Assembly: GCF_034931125.1 (NCBI RefSeq)
Contig: NZ_JAYGHM010000039.1
Coordinates: 1-64,000, forward strand
Direction of reading: 5' to 3'
Source: Rivularia sp034931125
GTDB lineage: Bacteria; Cyanobacteriota; Cyanobacteriia; Cyanobacteriales; Nostocaceae
Length of the DNA: 64,000 bases
Made by a program: the position numbers and the translations under genes. Every line of letters begins with the position of its first letter. Positions within the stretch are counted from its first letter, which is position 1. This document shows positions 24,801 to 32,787 of the stretch, one piece after another. The notes under the pieces were generated by a model, which saw only the letters and a program-made list of their open reading frames with translations, did no database searches and was not told where the DNA came from.

Positions 24801-25769
24801 ATGACTGCCCAAACATTGGATACAATCCCAGTAACAGTTTTAACTGGCTACTTAGGAGCAGGAAAAACAACTTTGCTTAATCAAATTCTTACCCACGAAC
24901 ACGGAAAGAAAATTGCCGTAATAGTCAATGAATTTGGGGAAGTTGGTATTGATAATCAATTAGTGATTGATGCCGATGAAGAAATATTTGAAATGAACAA
25001 TGGTTGCATCTGTTGTACGGTACGCGGCGATTTGATTCGCATTTTTGCTAATTTAATGAAACGTCGTGATAAATTTGACCATCTAGTCATTGAAACTACT
25101 GGATTAGCCGACCCCGCACCTGTAATTCAAAGCTTTTTTGTTGATGAAGATATGCGGGAGAAATTGAATTTAGATGCTGTAGTTACCGTAGTTGATGCCA
25201 AACATATTTGGCAACATTGGGATGCCGAGGAAGCCCAAGAACAGATTGCTTTTGCAGATGTAATTTTACTTAACAAGACCGATTTAGTCGCTCCAGAACA
25301 ACTTGATGAATTGGAAACCCGCATCCGGGGAATGAATGCGATCGCAAAAATTTACCGCACCCGCAATTCTGAACTAGAAATAGATGCGCTCTTAGGAGTA
25401 CAAGCTTTTGATTTAGATCGAGCTTTGGAAATTGACCCGGAATTTTTGAGTGAAGACGCTCACGAACATGATGAAACAGTTTACTCTATCGCTTTGGTCG
25501 AACAAGGAGAATTAGACGGAAATAAATTAAATCAATGGTTAAGTAATTTGTTACAAACCAAAGGTCAAGATATTTTCCGGATGAAAGGTATTTTAAATAT
25601 TTTTGGAGAAGATGCCAGATTTGTTTTCCAAGGAGTACATATGTTATTCGATGGTAAAGCAGACCGTTTGTGGAAAGAAGATGAAAAACGCAAGAATGAA
25701 CTGGTATTTATTGGTCGTAATTTAGATGAAACTCAGCTAAGAAAAGATTTTTTAGCCTGTATGATGTAG
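24801..25769 (+). CDS. COG0523 (CobW/ZigA-like) GTPase metallochaperone
   Basis: 322 residues. Walker A GYLGAGKTT (16-24), the metal-binding CxCC motif NGCICC (C69, C71, C72), Walker B VIETTGLADP, guanine motif LLNKTDL, and a CobW C-terminal domain from about residue 225 (YSIALVEQGELD, DIFRMKGILN, RNELVFIGRNLD pattern). The family uses GTP hydrolysis to deliver metal; members under Zur control are thought to hand zinc to selected enzymes. Its own palindrome at 24770 supports zinc regulation. First of four COG0523-type genes in this island. Confidence 0.92.
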   Translation: MTAQTLDTIPVTVLTGYLGAGKTTLLNQILTHEHGKKIAVIVNEFGEVGIDNQLVIDADEEIFEMNNGCICCTVRGDLIRIFANLMKRRDKFDHLVIETTGLADPAPVIQSFFVDEDMREKLNLDAVVTVVDAKHIWQHWDAEEAQEQIAFADVILLNKTDLVAPEQLDELETRIRGMNAIAKIYRTRNSELEIDALLGVQAFDLDRALEIDPEFLSEDAHEHDETVYSIALVEQGELDGNKLNQWLSNLLQTKGQDIFRMKGILNIFGEDARFVFQGVHMLFDGKADRLWKEDEKRKNELVFIGRNLDETQLRKDFLACMM

Positions 25770-25923
25770 TTCTAGTTAACATTTAACGGTAGTAAAAGAT
25801 TTTTTTGGCGTTGCTAATTAAAAGTATGAATAAAGGTGTTATCTATCAGCCATAGAACGTAAATTCAAAACAAAAATTCAGCAGCGTCTAATTTTTTGTA
25901 TCTTGGAAATGTAAAGGTAAAAG

Positions 25924-26997
25924 ATGAAAACTATTAAGTCTACTAACTTTGATTTAGATTGGAATTGTATACTTTCTGATTATATAACTGCTGTAAATTG
26001 GTCTCCTGATGGTAGTACTTTGGCGATTAGTTCTGCTGCTGGGGAATTAAAGCTTTTTGTTGAAAATGAGTCGATCGCTTTACAAGAAGCAACAAATGCT
26101 TCTATTGATGGACTGAGTTTTTCTGGGGATGGGCAATTTATTGCTGTTGGCGGACAGGATGGTAAAGTAAAAATATGGGATACTTCTAATAATCAACTTA
26201 TCACTACTTTAGAAAATGCTCCGGCTTGGATAGATCAATTAGCGTGGAGTCCCTGTCAAAATCTCTTGGCTTTTAGTTTAGGTCGTTACGTACAGATTTG
26301 GAACGCAGACATTCAAGAAATTGTCATCACCTTAAATTTTGAAACATCTTCGGTACTAAGTATTGACTGGAGTCATGATGGTAAATTTCTTGCCGTTGCT
26401 GGTTATCAAGGTGTGAAAATTTGGCGTTCTCATGAATGGGATGAAGATCCGTATTTCTTTAGCGTACCATCTGCTAGTGTCGCTGTTGTTTGGTCTGGGG
26501 ATGGTAAATACCTTGCTTCGGGTAACATAGATAAAACCATCTGTGTATTAGAAACAAATTTTATTGTGAATGCCAAACAAGCCGAACCTTGGTTAATGCA
26601 TGGTTTTCCTGGTAAAATCCGCCATTTAGCATGGTCAAAAGTTAGTACATCCAAACACGAGCCGTTACTCGCATCTGCTAGTGCAGAAGGTATAGTCGTT
26701 TGGGAAAAACAAGATGATGCATCTTTGGGTTGGGGTGCGACTATATTAAGCAACCACTTCAATACTGTTGAAGCAATACAATTTGCACCCGATAGCTTGA
26801 TGCTTGCTTCTGCTGCTGCTGACGGTTGGCTTTGTTTGTGGAAGAAAGCAAAAAAAATCGCGCAAACTTTCCAAGGTGCTTCTAAGGGTTTTTCATCTAT
26901 TGCATGGCACCCCCAAGGTAATAAAATTGCTGCTGGGGGTCAAAATGGAGAAGTAATAATTTGGTCTAAAGGTAGTCGTGGGGTGGGTTTTGCTTGA
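25924..26997 (+). CDS. WD40-repeat protein of the zinc island
   Basis: 357 residues made of seven WD40-type blades: for example WSPDGSTLAISSAAGELKLF (25-45), FSGDGQFIAVGGQDGKVKIW, WSPCQNLLAFSLGRYVQIW, WSHDGKFLAVAGYQGVKIW, and a closing WHPQGNKIAAGGQNGEVIIW. Forms a beta-propeller, a protein-interaction platform. It follows the COG0523 GTPase by 150 bases on the same strand with no palindrome of its own visible, so read-through from the same promoter is likely. Partner unknown; physical help to the GTPase or its clients is an inference. Confidence 0.85.
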   Translation: MKTIKSTNFDLDWNCILSDYITAVNWSPDGSTLAISSAAGELKLFVENESIALQEATNASIDGLSFSGDGQFIAVGGQDGKVKIWDTSNNQLITTLENAPAWIDQLAWSPCQNLLAFSLGRYVQIWNADIQEIVITLNFETSSVLSIDWSHDGKFLAVAGYQGVKIWRSHEWDEDPYFFSVPSASVAVVWSGDGKYLASGNIDKTICVLETNFIVNAKQAEPWLMHGFPGKIRHLAWSKVSTSKHEPLLASASAEGIVVWEKQDDASLGWGATILSNHFNTVEAIQFAPDSLMLASAAADGWLCLWKKAKKIAQTFQGASKGFSSIAWHPQGNKIAAGGQNGEVIIWSKGSRGVGFA

Positions 26998-27121
26998 AAT
27001 TTTATATTCACTTAATGATGTTTACAAGAGTCCAAACTCCCAACAGTTAAGTATTTCTCAGCTATGTGAATAAATTTGGGAAACTATTACTTTATGTAAA
27101 GTTGCAGAAAATACCTGCAAG

Positions 27122-27138
27122 ATAATGATTATCATTAT
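27122..27138 (+). promoter_or_regulatory. Candidate Zur box for the gene at 27179
   Basis: ATAATGATTATCATTAT, palindromic except for the centre, about 40 bases before the chosen ATG. It also shows that the longer reading frame starting at 27125 cannot be the real protein start, since its first codons lie in the box. Confidence 0.8.
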
Positions 27139-27178
27139 TTGCGGCAACTACATTCGCATACTCAACATAGGAGAAAAA

Positions 27179-28030
27179 ATGTCGCTAGATTTTAATGAGA
27201 ATATTGTTGAAGAAACTGTTAGTAATGTCAGCACAGCAACTTTTTCTACCGCTACCAAAGATTTATCTTCAACTAATATATGTTTGATTGAAGGTGAACA
27301 AGCAATAGCAGTAAATCAACTTCCTCAATCTTGGCAAGATATTTATGCAGCCAATTCTAATACGAAACTTTCCGACCCGCAAGCATATGTGAAGATGGCA
27401 CAACTATTTCTTCACAAAATGTCGAATGGCGATGTAGATTTATTTAATGAATCGAAATCAGAACATCTCAAACCTGCTTTTTGTGAAATTTTTGGTAGTC
27501 TTGCTTGGGAAGCACTTGAGTTTTATGGTGAGGATTTTAAAGTTGAGAAATATCCTGACTTTGACTTGATTAAAAAGGAGATTTTATCAGAAGAAGATTG
27601 CGACGAACGCAAAAAGATATTAGAAATAGGTAAGGCCCTGTTTGAAGAGTTCGGATACGACTTACCCGCTTCTTTTTATCACGTACATCTAGCACCTATT
27701 TACAGAGAAGAAGTTTCAGAAATTCGCCCTTTGAGATTTTCCGAACCAGATAAAAACAATGCTCGTGCGTGGGATGCTTCTTTACACGGTCAAAAAGTAT
27801 TTCCTATTCAATTAACCGTGCAAAGTATATCTTCTAAACACGGATTTTTCCAAGAACATGGTTGTGGATGTAACCACGCTATGACGAGAGTTGGTGCTAC
27901 AGATACCGCTTTTGATTATCAGATCCGTCCCGAAATGCGAACAACATGGATTAGAGATTTTATTTGGACAATCTGGTATGAGTATGCATTTTTTAAATTT
28001 ACTCCTGTAACTCGTTTCTTGATTGGTTAG
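27179..28030 (+). CDS. Zur-box-associated hypothetical protein
   Basis: 283 residues from the ATG at 27179, which follows an aggagaaaa ribosome-binding site and lies downstream of the palindrome. No named family recognised. A conserved-looking C-terminal half contains YDLPASFYHVHLAPIYREEV and KHGFFQEHGCGCNHAMTR (three His and two Cys close together), a possible metal site, followed by RTTWIRDFIWTIWYEYAFF. No signal peptide, so cytoplasmic. Zinc-starvation induction is inferred from the promoter. A terminator follows at 28074. Confidence 0.72.
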   Translation: MSLDFNENIVEETVSNVSTATFSTATKDLSSTNICLIEGEQAIAVNQLPQSWQDIYAANSNTKLSDPQAYVKMAQLFLHKMSNGDVDLFNESKSEHLKPAFCEIFGSLAWEALEFYGEDFKVEKYPDFDLIKKEILSEEDCDERKKILEIGKALFEEFGYDLPASFYHVHLAPIYREEVSEIRPLRFSEPDKNNARAWDASLHGQKVFPIQLTVQSISSKHGFFQEHGCGCNHAMTRVGATDTAFDYQIRPEMRTTWIRDFIWTIWYEYAFFKFTPVTRFLIG

Positions 28031-28073
28031 TTGTTAGTAAAGCAATCATAATAAGCAACACAGTTATTAAAAC

Positions 28074-28110
28074 ATCCTGGAGGAAGCAGATTCTTCAGGA
28101 TTTATTTTTT
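28074..28110 (+). terminator. Rho-independent terminator
   Basis: An imperfect stem (atcctg...caggat enclosing ggaggaa and ttcttc) followed by ttatttttt, 45 bases after the stop at 28030. Confidence 0.75.
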
Positions 28111-28214
28111 GCTAATTTAAGTAGATCACTGTATCCATAATTTCAATTAATCATGTTAATAAGTTTATTTCAAACAAATAAAGAATTTATCTTCCAAAAG
28201 AAAGATTTATGACA

Positions 28215-28230
28215 AAAATGATTCTCATTC
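28215..28230 (+). promoter_or_regulatory. Candidate Zur box for the gene at 28281
   Basis: AATGA-TTC-TCATT core within aaaaatgattctcattct, same core as the box before thrS (38615). About 50 bases before the ATG. Confidence 0.7.
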
Positions 28231-28280
28231 TCAAGTAATATGTTATATTGAAAGCGTTTTAAATAAAGAGAATTTTAATC

Positions 28281-28541
28281 ATGTTTAATTCTTCAAAATC
28301 GGCTTATCCCAGTCATTCTAAAATGTTAAAAAGCCTTTTTTCAGAAGCATATAAAACCGCAAAGCAAGGCTTATGCGGCGATAGAGTTTTAGCAGATAAT
28401 AAAACTGTAGAAGACAGGCTAAAAATATGTTCAACTTGCGAAAAGTTTGATGAGAAAGAGAAACGTTGTACTATTTGTGGATGCTTTATGATGGTCAAAG
28501 CTAATCTTGAAGCTTCTAATTGTCCGGATGGTAAATGGTAA
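28281..28541 (+). CDS. Small cysteine-rich (zinc-ribbon-like) protein
   Basis: 86 residues with RLKICSTCEKFDEKEKRC and TICGCFMMVKANLE, followed by NCPDGKW. The C-x2-C...C-x2-C-x-C pattern can bind zinc or an iron-sulfur cluster and is common in short phage-like and cyanobacterial proteins. Unusual in being, by its promoter, turned on when zinc is scarce: it may be a cysteine-only store, sensor or chaperone, or a copy able to work with another metal. No neighbour overlaps. Confidence 0.72.
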   Translation: MFNSSKSAYPSHSKMLKSLFSEAYKTAKQGLCGDRVLADNKTVEDRLKICSTCEKFDEKEKRCTICGCFMMVKANLEASNCPDGKW

Positions 28542-28562
28542 AAAAATGGCTATTTTATTTTA

Positions 28563-29801
28563 TTAGGCTGACTTAGCTTGATTCTCAGTAATGTTTGATT
28601 TAATAATGGCTTTAAGCATTTTCTGACTAGCCATTCTTGCACCTGATAAATTTCGGGCTGTTGGTCCGATTTGCAAAGCCCCTAAACCACCCATAATAAA
28701 TAACGAACAACCACACCAACGCAGGTTATCATCTAAAACAGGTAAACCATTTACTACAGGAATCGGATATGCCCTGATAATTTCCTTTAATAAGGGTTCG
28801 GAGTTGACATCGAAATAGGTTCCAGTAGATAACCAAATGCGATCGCATTCATATTTTCCATCGGTAAATTTCACCACCCAATGATTATCTCTCCATTGGG
28901 CTGTAACTACCTGAGTATTTTCAAGGATTTTTAACTTACCACTACGTACTTGTTGCCGTAGTTTTATTCCCATTGCAGGTGTCATCGAGCCACCGTTTCT
29001 AGCTTGCTGAATCATTGCAAAGCGCTTCACAAAATCTGGCTCGGCAAAAAATCCTCTGAGATATTTTGGTCCTAACCAACCCGCATCAGCATCAAATCCT
29101 TTTTCTTGCATCTGTCGTCGGATGGATATTTGCACTTCTGCCCCGCGAGATATTGCACCTACCGCTAAATGTCCGCTTGTTAGCCCTCCACCGATAATCA
29201 GTACTCTTTCACCAGCTAAATCTAGATTGCGTAAATCTATTGCATGGGAATGACTCAGCCTGTCTTGGGGATATTTTGAATTAATCTGATTTACCCAATC
29301 GGGTATTTGTAGTTGACTGCTACCAGTTGCTAATACTACCCGACGAGCTATGATTGATTTTCCCGAATCGAACCATAAACGGAACCTGGGAAATAAAGGA
29401 TTATGCAATGGCTGAATCCGAACTACCCTTTCATCTACAACTGTATTCTCTAGTTCCCAACGATGAATTATATCCTGACCAAAACTGTTAAATAGCCCAG
29501 TTCCTGGTAAATCGTAGGGGGGAAAAAACTCATTTCCACGAGACTCTGCGAACTTACGTAACGCAAAAGGATTCGGGTCTGAATGGTGAACCGCAGGGGA
29601 ACGTAAATGCGGTATTTCTAATGCTGCAAATTGATGCTCCCATTGACTCATCCATTTCCCACTAGGGTCAAATACTGTAATTCTAGGACGGATCTTTTGC
29701 CGTTTCTGTAGCAGATGAGTGACTAAAGCAAGAGCGTGAGGTCCAGCACCAATAATTGCCAAGTCAATTCTTCTCAAAAGGTGTGGTAGAAAAATTTCCA
29801 T
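28563..29801 (-). CDS. FAD/NAD(P)-binding oxidoreductase (flavin monooxygenase-like)
   Basis: 412 residues. FAD-binding AIIGAGPHALALVTHLL (residues 14-30), a SPAVHHSDPNPFALR block, ATGSSQLQIP, a second dinucleotide site VLIIGGGLTSGHLA (about 200-213), and a closing FIMGGLGALQIGPTARNLSG. Layout matches Pyr_redox_3-type single-chain monooxygenases related to lysine/ornithine N-hydroxylases. It lacks the usual length and signature to be sure of a siderophore-type substrate. A perfect palindrome lies just upstream (29815), so it belongs to the zinc regulon. It could make or modify a metal-binding metabolite, which would be new for this island. Confidence 0.8.
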   Translation of the reverse strand: MEIFLPHLLRRIDLAIIGAGPHALALVTHLLQKRQKIRPRITVFDPSGKWMSQWEHQFAALEIPHLRSPAVHHSDPNPFALRKFAESRGNEFFPPYDLPGTGLFNSFGQDIIHRWELENTVVDERVVRIQPLHNPLFPRFRLWFDSGKSIIARRVVLATGSSQLQIPDWVNQINSKYPQDRLSHSHAIDLRNLDLAGERVLIIGGGLTSGHLAVGAISRGAEVQISIRRQMQEKGFDADAGWLGPKYLRGFFAEPDFVKRFAMIQQARNGGSMTPAMGIKLRQQVRSGKLKILENTQVVTAQWRDNHWVVKFTDGKYECDRIWLSTGTYFDVNSEPLLKEIIRAYPIPVVNGLPVLDDNLRWCGCSLFIMGGLGALQIGPTARNLSGARMASQKMLKAIIKSNITENQAKSA

Positions 29802-29814
29802 AAATCTTATATAT

Positions 29815-29833
29815 AATGATAATCGTTATCATT
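29815..29833 (-). promoter_or_regulatory. Candidate Zur box for the FAD enzyme gene
   Basis: AATGATAA-TCG-TTATCATT, perfect 8+3+8 palindrome, 14 bases upstream of the ATG at 29801. It also lies at the end of the convergent-tail side of znuB, but only the oxidoreductase reads away from it. Confidence 0.85.
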
Positions 29834-29839
29834 TTAGCA

Positions 29840-30739
29840 TTAGATTTCAAAAAGATGTCCAACTTTTTTAGAACTATTTTTCTTTCTTTTAGGACGAGTT
29901 AATATTCCCTGAGTTGGGCTGAATAATAAGAAGAATAAAAATAATCCGCAAATAACTAATACAATCGATGCTCCTGAAGGTACATTTTGGTAATAGCTAA
30001 TATATAAACCGCCGACGCTACCAATAATACCGATCGCAGAACCTAAAAGCATCATTTGGTGAAGTTCTTTAACTAACAAATAAGCCGTAACTCCAGAACC
30101 AATTAATAAAGAAATTACTAACACTACTCCCACAGCTTGCATACTGGCAATAATTGTTAATGTAATTGCTGCCGTCAAGCCAAATTTAATCATATTTGTC
30201 GGCAATCCACTGGCTTGTGCGCCTAATGGATCAAAAGTATAAAATAGCAATTCTTTATAACAAATTTTAACTAAAACTAAAGTGACAACTGTAATTATTA
30301 AAGTCCGCCAAACATCATCTGTTGTAACTCCTAAAATATCCCCAAATAAAAAATGATGTAAATCAACTTTACTTTTCAACACGCTAATTAGCATGATACC
30401 CAATGCTAAGAAACCCGAAAAAACCAAAGCCATCGCAGCATCAACTTTGACGCGAGACTGAGATTCGATCCAAGCTATAACAAAAGTGCTGAAAGTTCCG
30501 GAAATAAACGCACCTAAGAAAATATCAACTCCAAGAAATATTGCGATCGCAAGTCCGGGTAATACAGCATGAGCAATCACATCACCGAGTATTCCCTGAC
30601 GCTGTACTATCAGATAAGAGCCAACAACAGAGCATAGAATACCTAAACAAATCGCAATAAATAAAGCATCTCGAATAAACCCAAAACTCAGCGGTTCTAA
30701 TAGCAAATTCAACATTATTAATAACTGATAATTGTTCAC
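29840..30739 (-). CDS. znuB: Zinc ABC transporter permease
   Basis: 299 residues, ABC-3 family. Start at 30739; the internal ATG at residue 9 (MLNLLLEPLSFGFIRDAL) is the more family-like start. About eight to nine hydrophobic helices: ALFIAICLGILCSVVGSYLI, AVLPGLAIAIFLGVDIFLGA, VLVLVKICYK, AVGVVLVISLLIGSG, and a basic C-terminal tail. The GDVIAHAVLPG block is the conserved ABC-3 loop. It forms the inner-membrane channel for zinc delivered by ZnuA. Three bases downstream of znuC. Confidence 0.93.
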   Translation of the reverse strand: MNNYQLLIMLNLLLEPLSFGFIRDALFIAICLGILCSVVGSYLIVQRQGILGDVIAHAVLPGLAIAIFLGVDIFLGAFISGTFSTFVIAWIESQSRVKVDAAMALVFSGFLALGIMLISVLKSKVDLHHFLFGDILGVTTDDVWRTLIITVVTLVLVKICYKELLFYTFDPLGAQASGLPTNMIKFGLTAAITLTIIASMQAVGVVLVISLLIGSGVTAYLLVKELHQMMLLGSAIGIIGSVGGLYISYYQNVPSGASIVLVICGLFLFFLLFSPTQGILTRPKRKKNSSKKVGHLFEI

Positions 30740-30742
30740 TGC

Positions 30743-31480
30743 TTAAGCTGATTTCTGTTCCCGATTTAGAAATAAAATATTATTTCCATAGGCTCGCTGT
30801 AAATTTTCACTTGTCACAACTTCTTTAACAGAACCGTCGGCAATAATCTGTTTATTTAATAAAAGTAAATGGTCACATTTTGTCAAGGTATCACCTAAAT
30901 CGTGGGTAATCAAAATCAAGATTTTACCATCCCGTTTTAATTCATTAAAAATATCAAAAATTATATCTTCAGTATATTTATCAACACCAATAAACGGCTC
31001 GTCAAAAAAGAATAAATCTGCTTGCTGTGCTAAAGCTCTAGCTAAAAATACTCGCTGCTGCTGTCCCCCGGATAATTCACCAATTTGACGGGAACGCAAT
31101 TCCCACATCCCCACTCTCTCCAACGCAGATTTCACTATTTCTTTTGACCTACGATTTGGTTGACGAAACCAGCCCGTATATGCAGTACGTGCCATCATCA
31201 CCACCGAAAGCACCGTAATCGGATATTCCCAGTCTACTTGAGTTCTTTGGGGTACATAAGCAATCGAATTCAACTGCTTTTTGACTGGACTGTTACGAAA
31301 CTTAATTATTCCACCTGTAGAAGGAATCAAACCCAGTATTGCTTTGACTAAAGTACTCTTCCCCGCACCATTTGGACCGATTACACCAATCATCTGTCCG
31401 GGGAAAATGCGAAAACTGACATCTTCAATAGCTACTACTCCCCGATAATCTACATCCAAATGCTCTACTTCTAACACCAT
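30743..31480 (-). CDS. znuC: Zinc ABC transporter ATPase
   Basis: 245 residues. Walker A GPNGAGKST (35-43), Q-loop YVPQRTQVDW (typical of Mn/Zn transporters), signature LSGGQQQRV (about 139), Walker B LFFFDEPFIGVD, H-loop LITHDLGD. First gene of the znuCB operon, divergent from znuA; the 106-base gap between them holds the palindrome at 31549 and a weaker half at 31491-31510 (atgatagtgattattat). Confidence 0.94.
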   Translation of the reverse strand: MVLEVEHLDVDYRGVVAIEDVSFRIFPGQMIGVIGPNGAGKSTLVKAILGLIPSTGGIIKFRNSPVKKQLNSIAYVPQRTQVDWEYPITVLSVVMMARTAYTGWFRQPNRRSKEIVKSALERVGMWELRSRQIGELSGGQQQRVFLARALAQQADLFFFDEPFIGVDKYTEDIIFDIFNELKRDGKILILITHDLGDTLTKCDHLLLLNKQIIADGSVKEVVTSENLQRAYGNNILFLNREQKSA

Positions 31481-31548
31481 TTTCTCCTGTATGATAGTGA
31501 TTATTATTTATGTTAAAAATCTACTTCCCTTAGTACCGTAGCTGCTGT

Positions 31549-31565
31549 ATGATAACGATTATCAT
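31549..31565. promoter_or_regulatory. Candidate Zur box between znuC and znuA
   Basis: ATGATAA-CGA-TTATCAT, perfect 7+3+7 palindrome, 21 bases before the znuA start and about 70 before znuC. A second, weaker half-site lies at 31491-31510 next to znuC, so the divergent promoters may be controlled separately. Confidence 0.85.
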
Positions 31566-31586
31566 TCTACTGTATTATTGTTATAA

Positions 31587-32642
31587 GTGATGTTTAGAAA
31601 AATACCCCTCAATAGGATCTGTTTGCAGCAGCGCTTCGCGATCGCAACATTAACTTTGGCTATTGGTTTAATTAGCTGCGGTGAAACCCCATCCGTTAAT
31701 TCCAACACTAAGACCAGAGAAAATACTGCTGTAAACACTAGCAGTACTACAACGGGAGAACGTCCCCTGGTTGTAGCGACTACAAGTGTACTTTGTGACT
31801 TGATTAAGCAAGTTGCAGCCGAAACTGTTGACTTGAAATGTTTGGTAGATGCTGGAGCAGATCCTCATACCTATCAACCCAAATCAGAAGACCGCAAAGC
31901 GATCGAGCAAGCTAATTTGGTTTTATACGGTGGTTACAATTTTGAACCCAGTATTATTAAGTTAATTAAAGCCAGCAGCAATACAGCCCCAAAAGTTGCG
32001 GTACATGAAGTTGCTGTTCCCAAACCGATTATTGGGGAAGAACACGACCACGAGCATGAGGGAGAGAAACACTCTGAGAAAGAAAAAGCACCAGACCCCC
32101 ATGTATGGCATAATGCCCAAAATGGTGTGCAGATGGTGGAAGCGATTCGGAGTAATTTAGAGAAAGTTGCTCCAAATAACGCTCAGTTATATGCAGTTAA
32201 TGCCGAAAAAGTGACCGGGGAAATCAAACAAATAGATAGCTGGATTAAGCAAAATATAGCGACAATCCCTGCTAATCAGCGTAAATTAGTCACCACTCAT
32301 GACGCTTTAGGTTACTACACTCAGGCTTATAACATTAATTATGAGGGTGCTATAGAAGGTTTGAGTACCGAAGCAGAGCCAACAGCAGCGAGAATTGCCG
32401 AACTATCAAAAGAAATTAAGCAAGAGAAGGTACCGACAATTTTTGCTGAAAGCACTCATAGTCCCAAATTGATCGAACAAGTTGCCAAAGAAGCAAATGT
32501 GAAAGTTTCTGAGGAAAAAATATACGCTGATGGCTTAGGGGAACAAGGAACGGATGTCGATACCTATCAGAAAATGTTGATTGCGAATACTAAAGCCATT
32601 GTGGATGGTTTGGGAGGTAAATATACGGCTTTTCAGAAATAA
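31587..32642 (+). CDS. znuA: Zinc-binding lipoprotein of the ABC transporter
   Basis: 351 residues, cluster A-I metal-binding protein. Lipoprotein signal FAIATLTLAIGLISC with lipobox Cys at 31. Conserved blocks: VVATTSVLCDLIKQVA, CLVDAGADPHTYQPKSED (first His ligand), LVLYGGYNFEP, a His/Glu-rich mobile loop (EEHDHEHEGEKH at about 151-162), DPHVWHNAQNG (His ligand), TTHDALGYYTQAYN (His), and the C-terminal AESTHSPKLIEQVAKE and ADGLG. The His-rich loop marks zinc rather than manganese. It captures zinc in the periplasm for ZnuBC. Confidence 0.95.
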   Translation: MMFRKIPLNRICLQQRFAIATLTLAIGLISCGETPSVNSNTKTRENTAVNTSSTTTGERPLVVATTSVLCDLIKQVAAETVDLKCLVDAGADPHTYQPKSEDRKAIEQANLVLYGGYNFEPSIIKLIKASSNTAPKVAVHEVAVPKPIIGEEHDHEHEGEKHSEKEKAPDPHVWHNAQNGVQMVEAIRSNLEKVAPNNAQLYAVNAEKVTGEIKQIDSWIKQNIATIPANQRKLVTTHDALGYYTQAYNINYEGAIEGLSTEAEPTAARIAELSKEIKQEKVPTIFAESTHSPKLIEQVAKEANVKVSEEKIYADGLGEQGTDVDTYQKMLIANTKAIVDGLGGKYTAFQK

Positions 32643-32787
32643 TAATTGATCGTATCTGTTTTATTCGTCATCAATAGTTAATCGACATCAGGGTTAAAAA
32701 TAGATGGCGTAAATATCGTAACGTCGTGTACATTTGTTCGTATCTCTGTATTTGTTAAAATCTAAGTGTGAGGAGAAAATAACCATA

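Noticed and set aside
27125..27178. Longer start for the protein at 27179
   Set aside because: The first codons would overlap the palindromic box, and a good ribosome-binding site precedes 27179 instead.
32734..32787. Longer start for the porin
   Set aside because: A signal peptide begins at 32788 directly after gaggag; the extra 18 residues would spoil it.
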